DNA of 40,757 nt from a virus: positions 1-40,757 of the IMG/VR virus record IMGVR_UViG_3300001460_000060, one strand, 5' to 3'. Under the pieces are notes generated by a model, which worked only from the letters and a program-made list of their open reading frames with translations, was not told the origin of the DNA and ran no database searches. The translations under genes were made by a program, and so were the position numbers. Shown in pieces: positions 36,651 to 40,757 of the stretch. Within the stretch, counting starts at the first letter, position 1. Each line of letters begins with the position of its first letter.

Positions 36651-37748
36651 TTACTGAAAAAGGTCAGCATTGTCAAATGACTGTTCTTCTTTTTCAATCG
36701 AAAAATCATCTAAGTTTGTGTTTAGTTTACCTAAAATATATTTCTTATGAGTTTTCTTGTACTCATCAATTTTTTTAGGATTCCAATAACCATGTGATGT
36801 GGAAGCTAATTTACCATGTTCTTCAATACCATTAACTTGATTTTTTTCACATCTAACTCTTGTTTCTATACCAAATTGATAGGTTTCTCCACCAGATATA
36901 GCTTTTAGTTTACTTGTTGAATGCGATAGTATACCACCAAAATGTACAATTACTCTTGGTGCATAAAAGAATGCTTCACCACCTTTATGTTTAACTACTT
37001 TATTTTCATTATCAAGCCATATTTTTTGAACAACCGCAAAAGTATTTGTATATTTTTTACCCTGTCTTCTTGAAGCTGGAATTCTATGATTTGTTAGTGA
37101 CTTAAATGCTGTTTCCATTGAACCTGCGTTCCATTGATTATTGTTTGATTTAGACATAACAGATTTAAATCCATTTATTGAACCTACTGAATCCCATAGA
37201 AAACATAAATTTCTATCTAAATCACCATTGTCTTGCATATCTAGTAATTCAGTCATTAATCTAGCAACATCTTCTATTATTGGTTCGCTTCTTAACGCTT
37301 TTGTACCTTCTTTACTATTTGAATAATCAACACATTTAAATTTATTCAATAAATCATCCCCATTCATAAATAAGAAATCGCCTTCGTAATCTATTACCTC
37401 ACCTGTGGATTCGTCAATAACTTCTTCAAATTGTACCCCAACATTTTTTGCATGTTCCCATGACCAATTGCCTTCTGTTTCAATAATAACTGGTAAGTCA
37501 CCAATCTTTTGAGCACCAGCAACTGCTTCGTATATAGCTGTTGATTTTCCAGTATTACTATAACCCCTAAAAGACGTAAAGTAACCTCTAGCAAGACCTG
37601 GTATTTTTAAGGCTTCATGGAACGCATCAGATAGCGGAATCCATGTTAAATCTTTTTCTTTTACAACAGTATTAAAACCATTGTCTTTTTTAAATTTACT
37701 TAAATCAAATTTTTTATTTGATATTTTTTTTGGTGGTTTCTTCGCCAT
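36651..37748 (-). CDS. uvsX: recombinase, UvsX/RecA-like
   Basis: 365 residues. Seen: Walker A G62-Y-S-N-T-G-K68-S-T, an E-T-E-G strand near residue 90, Walker B L-C-F-L-W-D186-S, and the G-G-E-A-F-F-Y-A-P-R block near residue 255 corresponding to the L2/ATP cap region of UvsX-type recombinases. Role: strand exchange in recombination-dependent replication and repair, together with gp32. It lies downstream of gp32 across a hairpin terminator, so it is reached by read-through or by its own unseen promoter. The basic N-terminal tail (M-A-K-K-P-P-K-K) is typical of phage recombinases. Confidence 0.88.
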   Translation of the reverse strand: MAKKPPKKISNKKFDLSKFKKDNGFNTVVKEKDLTWIPLSDAFHEALKIPGLARGYFTSFRGYSNTGKSTAIYEAVAGAQKIGDLPVIIETEGNWSWEHAKNVGVQFEEVIDESTGEVIDYEGDFLFMNGDDLLNKFKCVDYSNSKEGTKALRSEPIIEDVARLMTELLDMQDNGDLDRNLCFLWDSVGSINGFKSVMSKSNNNQWNAGSMETAFKSLTNHRIPASRRQGKKYTNTFAVVQKIWLDNENKVVKHKGGEAFFYAPRVIVHFGGILSHSTSKLKAISGGETYQFGIETRVRCEKNQVNGIEEHGKLASTSHGYWNPKKIDEYKKTHKKYILGKLNTNLDDFSIEKEEQSFDNADLFQ

Positions 37749-37765
37749 TTTTATAAAACTTTTTT

Positions 37766-37801
37766 AAAAAAATGATTGAGTGGAAATTAATCCACCCAAT
37801 C
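37766..37801 (-). terminator. intrinsic terminator between gp32 and UvsX
   Basis: Minus-strand hairpin GATTGGGTGGA/TCCACTCAATC, an 11-bp stem (37801-37791 with 37784-37774) with one G-U pair that forms only on the minus-strand RNA, loop TTAATT, then ATTTTTTT. It is placed just after the gp32 stop, so it likely caps the abundant gp32 transcript while letting some polymerase through to uvsX. Confidence 0.9.
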
Positions 37802-37818
37802 TTGTTAAATTAAATTAA

Positions 37819-38733
37819 TTAAAAAGGAAGGTCATCGAAATCATCGTCTTTTTTCTCCAAAGTTTTAGTTTCAGTATTTTTTAAATCTTTGGTAGAACCA
37901 TTTGATAATGTTTCTTTATCTTGTTGACCACCACCCATTGTTAATTCAGAGTCGTAGTCATCGTATTCTTTTGTTTGTTTTGCCTCTTTATCTTCTCTAG
38001 CAACATATTTCTCCTCTTCTTTATCCCACATTGGAGTTTTACCCATTACAATAATTGATAAATAATCATAATTTTTGATTGAGTAAACATCTCTCCATGT
38101 TCTTTCATCGCTTGACCATTTTTCCATTAATTCTGGGTCATCAGAAAGTTTGGTTTTGTTTGGAGCGTAGTTAATAGAATTAATAGCTGGTTTTTTCAAT
38201 TGATTTCTTTTGATTTCAATTTTTAAATCTCTACCATTTTCATAATCTATAATATCTTCACCTGCCGCATTGATTGCTGATAGTATTTTATCTAATGTAC
38301 CAGAGTTATCATATGAATGGTTAAATCTCCAAAATTTAACACCCTCATGTTCTTTGTCTCTGTCAATTATTTTTAATACATACATTTTTCTTGCTGAAAA
38401 CTTTTTAGCTAATTCTCTGTCTGAATCTTTACCAGTTTCAAGTAGCATTTTTCTAGTATCACAGAAAGGGCAATCTTCATCGTTTTCATGTTTGATACAT
38501 GTGAATGTTCTCCATTTTCCTGGTTCAACTTCTTTTTTGTGTGTGTGTACCTCTCCCCAAAATTTTTTATCAGTTACATCATACTTTAATATTCTAATAG
38601 TCTTGGTTACTGAATTAACACCATCTGGTAGATAAGTGTTAAAGTAATTTTTTAAGTCGTAAGTTTTCTTACCTGTGTTGTTTTTTTGAATACCTTTCTT
38701 GTATTCGTCTAAATAATCTAAATAATTTGCCAT
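37819..38733 (-). CDS. single-stranded DNA-binding protein, T4 gp32-like
   Basis: 304 residues. Seen: a basic N-terminal helix (LAST-type K/R region), a zinc-binding site with C79, C88 and C91 plus H63, H65 or H82 (compare T4 gp32 His64, Cys77, Cys87, Cys90), the OB-type core, then a long acidic linker and the extreme tail E-K-K-D-D-D-F-D-D-L-P-F. That tail resembles the D-D-D-I-P-F tip of bacterial SSB rather than the T4 gp32 tail. Role: coats ssDNA at the fork and recruits helicase loader, UvsX and polymerase. A full Bacteroidota promoter lies upstream and a strong terminator lies downstream. Confidence 0.9.
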   Translation of the reverse strand: MANYLDYLDEYKKGIQKNNTGKKTYDLKNYFNTYLPDGVNSVTKTIRILKYDVTDKKFWGEVHTHKKEVEPGKWRTFTCIKHENDEDCPFCDTRKMLLETGKDSDRELAKKFSARKMYVLKIIDRDKEHEGVKFWRFNHSYDNSGTLDKILSAINAAGEDIIDYENGRDLKIEIKRNQLKKPAINSINYAPNKTKLSDDPELMEKWSSDERTWRDVYSIKNYDYLSIIVMGKTPMWDKEEEKYVAREDKEAKQTKEYDDYDSELTMGGGQQDKETLSNGSTKDLKNTETKTLEKKDDDFDDLPF

Positions 38734-38776
38734 TTTAAAATTTTGTGCTTTATGTTATAAAAAAATTATGTGTATA

Positions 38777-38806
38777 CAAATATAGTGCTTTAATATATAA
38801 AAACAA
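38777..38806 (-). promoter_or_regulatory. strong Bacteroidota-type promoter of gp32
   Basis: Minus-strand TTG (38806-38804), 19 nt, TATATTTG (38784-38777): an exact TTG-N19-TAnnTTTG. The expected leader is about 35-40 nt to the ATG at 38733. It uses the host consensus, consistent with an early-type gene. Confidence 0.85.
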
Positions 38807-38836
38807 TAATTAATAAAAAAAAATAAAAAATTATTG
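38804..38836 (-). terminator. possible weak terminator after the acidic repeat protein
   Basis: An 8-bp arm pair CAATAATT/AATTATTG with a long 17-nt loop overlaps the stop codon of the 234-residue gene and is followed by TTTTT. Its second arm contains the TTG of the gp32 promoter. The all-AT stem and large loop make it weak. Confidence 0.35.
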
Positions 38837-39535
38837 TAAATCTATGTCTTCTTCTTCAAATGATGATTTAATATCTGGGTTTGAATAGTCTGAATCAACA
38901 TCATCTTGTGTTAAAACGTATTCTTTTGGTTCTTCCTCTTCTTTATCCATAATATCATATTGACCTTCTTGTGAAGACCAAAAATCGGTTAATTTAACTG
39001 AATATGGATAAGAATCTAATGAACGCATTTCTATTTTTTCATCTGGAGTAGGGGCTCTTTTTTCTAATTCTGTTTCTAAAGAATCTATCTTAGATGAAAT
39101 TTGTTCCATTGATTTTAGCTGATTTTCTAATTTACTAACCATACTTAATAGACTATCTATTTTTTCGTTTGCTTGGTCAGCACTTTGTTTAGCTTCTTCT
39201 GAGCCTTTAACTAATTGAGTTACATCTAACTCAACTGTTTCATCACTTCCAGAATCCATATCCATTTCTTCTGAATCATCTGGAACCATTTCTTCTGAAT
39301 CATCTGGAACCATTTCTTCTGAATCATCTGGACCCATTGTATCTAATTCTTCTGTCTCTTCTTCTTCTCCAGCGTCAAAAAAATCTTCTACCTCCTGGTT
39401 TTCTTCATCTTCATCATCTTGTTCTTCTATGTTACCTAATATTAGGTTATCTGCTTCTGTGTAGAAGTTGTATTCGTGTAGTTTTTTAAATTTTTCAACT
39501 TCTTCGTTGATTAATTTTTTTATTTCCTTTTTCAT
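38831..39535 (-). CDS. acidic protein with tandem repeat and coiled coil, unknown
   Basis: 234 residues. Seen: a basic N-terminus (M-K-K-E-I-K-K-L-I-N-E-E), then an extremely acidic region (about 35-100) with three copies of V-P-D-D-S-E-E-M-type octapeptides, a coiled coil at about 110-165 (S-L-L-S-M-V-S-K-L-E-N-Q-L), and an acidic C-terminus. No family is recognised. Acidic coiled-coil proteins of this sort include phage scaffold/prohead-core and co-activator proteins; neither can be shown. Its ATG overlaps the stop of a 50-residue gene by one base (TAATG), so the two are coupled. Confidence 0.65.
   Translation of the reverse strand: MKKEIKKLINEEVEKFKKLHEYNFYTEADNLILGNIEEQDDEDEENQEVEDFFDAGEEEETEELDTMGPDDSEEMVPDDSEEMVPDDSEEMDMDSGSDETVELDVTQLVKGSEEAKQSADQANEKIDSLLSMVSKLENQLKSMEQISSKIDSLETELEKRAPTPDEKIEMRSLDSYPYSVKLTDFWSSQEGQYDIMDKEEEEPKEYVLTQDDVDSDYSNPDIKSSFEEEDIDLQ
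39262..39333. repeat. 24-bp tandem repeat, three copies, in the acidic gene
   Basis: Three consecutive 24-bp units (39262-39285, 39286-39309, 39310-39333), identical except for the last base of the third. They encode the repeated octapeptide D-D-S-E-E-M-V-P. In-frame units mean copy-number change would alter length without a frameshift. Confidence 0.95.
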
Positions 39536-39687
39536 TACGTTAATAGTTGTCTACCATCTTCAGTTATTATTTTTTTGTTGATTCTTTCAACTATGCTCTT
39601 ATCTTGTTTGATAACAACATCATCATTTTGAGATTCTTCATTATCTAAGAAGGTATCTATTGCTTTTTTTACGTTTTCTTTTTTCAT
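39535..39687 (-). CDS. 50-residue unknown protein
   Basis: A short gene of 50 codons with stop TAA sharing one base with the ATG of the acidic protein downstream (TAATG). Seen: M-K-K-E-N-V-K-K-A-I-D-T-F-L at the start, then an acidic Asp/Asn/Gln stretch, and ending K-K-I-I-T-E-D-G-R-Q-L-L-T. The I-T-E-D-G-R-x-L-L ending reminds me of the tails of small phage virion/core proteins, but no family is assigned. It has a promoter motif 32 nt upstream and follows a terminator, so it starts a transcription unit. Coupling supports it as real. Confidence 0.7.
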   Translation of the reverse strand: MKKENVKKAIDTFLDNEESQNDDVVIKQDKSIVERINKKIITEDGRQLLT

Positions 39688-39718
39688 TGTAATATTATTT
39701 TAATAAACATTATTTATA

Positions 39719-39727
39719 TATAAATAT
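39719..39727 (-). promoter_or_regulatory. ATATTTATA motif before the 50-residue gene
   Basis: Sense-strand TATATTTATA, followed closely by TATAAATA (about 39711-39719), 32 nt before the ATG at 39687 and directly after the terminator of the preceding unit. Position between terminator and gene makes a promoter likely. Confidence 0.5.
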
Positions 39728-39737
39728 AAGAAATTGA

Positions 39738-40139
39738 TTAAAAAATACGATTTATGTCGTATAGATATAAGTTTCTATTTTTTAGTATAATTAACTTATC
39801 TTGATATTCGTCCCAATTTATTTTGATTGATTTGTAATTAATATTACCTAGGTCCATATCACTAGTTTCTTCTATTAATTTATTTAATGCATTTATTGTA
39901 TATATACAAGTACCTTTTTTATGTATTTGTATTGCATCTGGAAATAATCTTTTAAAATTAACTTTTCTATCGGTTTTGTTTATAAATTTAAACGTTACCA
40001 TAAGTTTTGATTCATCATCTAGAATTTTAAAAACAAAGATTCTGTCTTTTGGTATATTAAATTTTTCTTCTAAATATTCTAAAAACCAATCTAATCTTTC
40101 TGGGAAAATAAAAGAGGCTATTAAGGGTTTTCTATTCAT
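39738..40139 (-). CDS. unknown protein
   Basis: 133 residues, not recognised. Soluble, mixed alpha/beta, with F-P-E-R-L-D-W-F-L-E-Y-L-E-E-K-F near residue 12 and a Lys-rich centre; no cysteine pair or motif. Its start overlaps the end of the 200-residue gene by 8 nt, so it is translationally coupled. The hairpin terminator is formed from its last codons. By proximity to gp32 it may act in replication or late transcription (inference). Confidence 0.6.
   Translation of the reverse strand: MNRKPLIASFIFPERLDWFLEYLEEKFNIPKDRIFVFKILDDESKLMVTFKFINKTDRKVNFKRLFPDAIQIHKKGTCIYTINALNKLIEETSDMDLGNINYKSIKINWDEYQDKLIILKNRNLYLYDINRIF
39740..39762 (-). terminator. intrinsic terminator formed by the 3' end of the 133-residue gene
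   Basis: Minus-strand ATACGA-CATAAA-TCGTAT followed by TTTTTT. The six-bp stem (39762-39757 with 39750-39745) lies within the last coding codons and the U-run runs into the TAA stop. Confidence 0.7.
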
Positions 40140-40734
40140 TTTTATCTATAAGGTATAAGAGGGGTATGTATTTTATTTCATCATTAAACATACTTAGTTT
40201 GTTCTTGTACTTTATAAATATATCTTCATGTGTTAAAAATACGTTTGACCATAATTTTATATTATGTATAAATAGTTTTCTGTCACCCCCTATAAAATCG
40301 ATTTGATTTAGGTTAACCCCATAAATTTTATTTTTAGACAAAATATATATCATGAAATCACTGACAAAAGAAATGTTTATGTCCTTTTTTGATTCTAAAT
40401 CAATAAAAAAGTTCTTTAAAAAATCTTTACTGCTTAAGATTAAATCTATAAAAACATACTCATTTTCAAAAATTAATCTTTTATAACAATATTCAACAAA
40501 ATAAAATAAGTCTTCTTCGAATAATGTTCTTCTTTCTGATTTTAAAAATGTCCAAAATAGATTTTCATTTATTTTTCTATTTGTAAATTTAAAATCTTTA
40601 CCACTTTGTTTTATATTTTCTAGACCTATGATAAGTGTAGGTAACTCATTTTTAACTTCATCATATTTTTTGAATATGTTAAAGTGTTTGTTTATTGTTA
40701 CTGTTTCGTGTGATATTATATTACCTATTTTCAT
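40132..40734 (-). CDS. unknown protein, gp32-neighbourhood
   Basis: 200 residues, not recognised. Begins M-K-I-G-N-I-I-S-H; contains L-P-T-L-I-I-G near residue 31, E-N-L-F-W-T-F-L-K-S-E-R-R-T-L-F-E-E-D around 57-75 and I-P-L-L-Y-L-I near the end. Rich in Phe, Lys, Asn and Ile, without membrane helices. T4 encodes helicase-loader gp59 and late co-activator gp33 beside gp32, so one of those jobs is conceivable, but no alignment by eye supports it. Its start is fixed by a TATATTTGTGATATG promoter/start string identical to that of primase, implying a nearly leaderless mRNA. Confidence 0.6.
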   Translation of the reverse strand: MKIGNIISHETVTINKHFNIFKKYDEVKNELPTLIIGLENIKQSGKDFKFTNRKINENLFWTFLKSERRTLFEEDLFYFVEYCYKRLIFENEYVFIDLILSSKDFLKNFFIDLESKKDINISFVSDFMIYILSKNKIYGVNLNQIDFIGGDRKLFIHNIKLWSNVFLTHEDIFIKYKNKLSMFNDEIKYIPLLYLIDKNE

Positions 40735-40746
40735 ATCACAAATATA
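40735..40746 (-). promoter_or_regulatory. Bacteroidota -7 box, nearly leaderless start
   Basis: Minus-strand TATATTTG (40746-40739), then TGAT and ATG: a 15-base string identical to the primase promoter/start. The expected -33 TTG would lie outside the right edge, so only half of the promoter can be checked. Confidence 0.6.
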
Positions 40747-40757
40747 ATAAAATAATT

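Noticed and set aside
38270-38635. 121-codon plus-strand frame opposite gp32
   Set aside because: Antisense to the gp32 zinc-site region, which has strong family support.
1-40757. CRISPR arrays or tRNA genes
   Set aside because: No regularly spaced direct repeats with unique spacers and no cloverleaf with conserved T-arm were noticed; the only tandem repeat is the in-frame 24-bp triplication. Short GC-poor tRNAs could still be missed by eye.
1-40757. Insertion sequences or homing endonuclease genes
   Set aside because: No transposase, HNH, GIY-YIG or LAGLIDADG motif was recognised in any supported gene.

Overview
The window is part of the genome of a large tailed phage of T4-like (myovirus) type. 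The host is most likely a member of the Bacteroidota, probably a Flavobacterium-like organism. The phage assignment rests on recognisable T4-type replication and recombination proteins (Mre11/SbcD-type gp47, gp61-type primase, gp41-type helicase, 5'-3' exonuclease/RNase H, UvsX/RecA, gp32) and on baseplate proteins of the gp25 and gp6 families. The host assignment rests on three things. There are promoters of the Bacteroidota form TTG-N19-TAnnTTTG, the best ones lying before gp32 and the primase. A giant tail protein carries SprB-like repeats. One small exported protein has a signal peptide ending in the Bacteroidota-style S-Y-G-Q. The DNA is very AT-rich throughout, and no tRNA, IS element or CRISPR array was seen.

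Layout, left to right. Positions 1-1690 hold the start of a gp47/SbcD-like nuclease (cut by the window edge) and a RecB/Cas4-like PD-(D/E)XK nuclease, both on the minus strand. Positions about 1700-3074 hold the only plus-strand genes: a PAP2-type phosphatase and a putative ADP-ribosyltransferase-like protein, which form a small cassette facing the rest. Positions 3071-4675 hold primase and a RuvC-like resolvase. Positions 4725-27488 hold a long minus-strand block of tail-tip, baseplate and adhesin genes. It includes two paralogous fibre-like proteins, two very large proteins sharing a PA14-like module, a P2-gpI-like baseplate protein, several unknown structural proteins, a 1393-residue SprB-repeat protein with an internal membrane-like segment, and a small membrane protein. 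Positions 27548-29840 hold gp6-like and gp25-like baseplate proteins. Positions 29868-30269 hold an exported protein. Positions 30392-33569 hold class I ribonucleotide reductase (NrdA, NrdB). Positions 33592-38733 hold replicative helicase, an unknown protein, 5'-3' exonuclease, UvsX and gp32. Positions 38831-40734 hold an acidic repeat protein, a 50-residue protein and two unknowns.

Transcription is almost entirely leftward. Strong intrinsic terminators lie after gp6, NrdA, gp32 and the 133-residue protein. Two promoter classes are suggested: host-like TTG-N19-TATATTTG before replication genes, and a recurring ATATTTATA motif close upstream of many first genes, including the plus-strand cassette. 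The replication genes would cooperate as a T4-type replisome and recombination-dependent replication system with a RuvC-type resolvase. NrdA/NrdB supply deoxynucleotides, and the large central block builds the baseplate and host-recognition apparatus.
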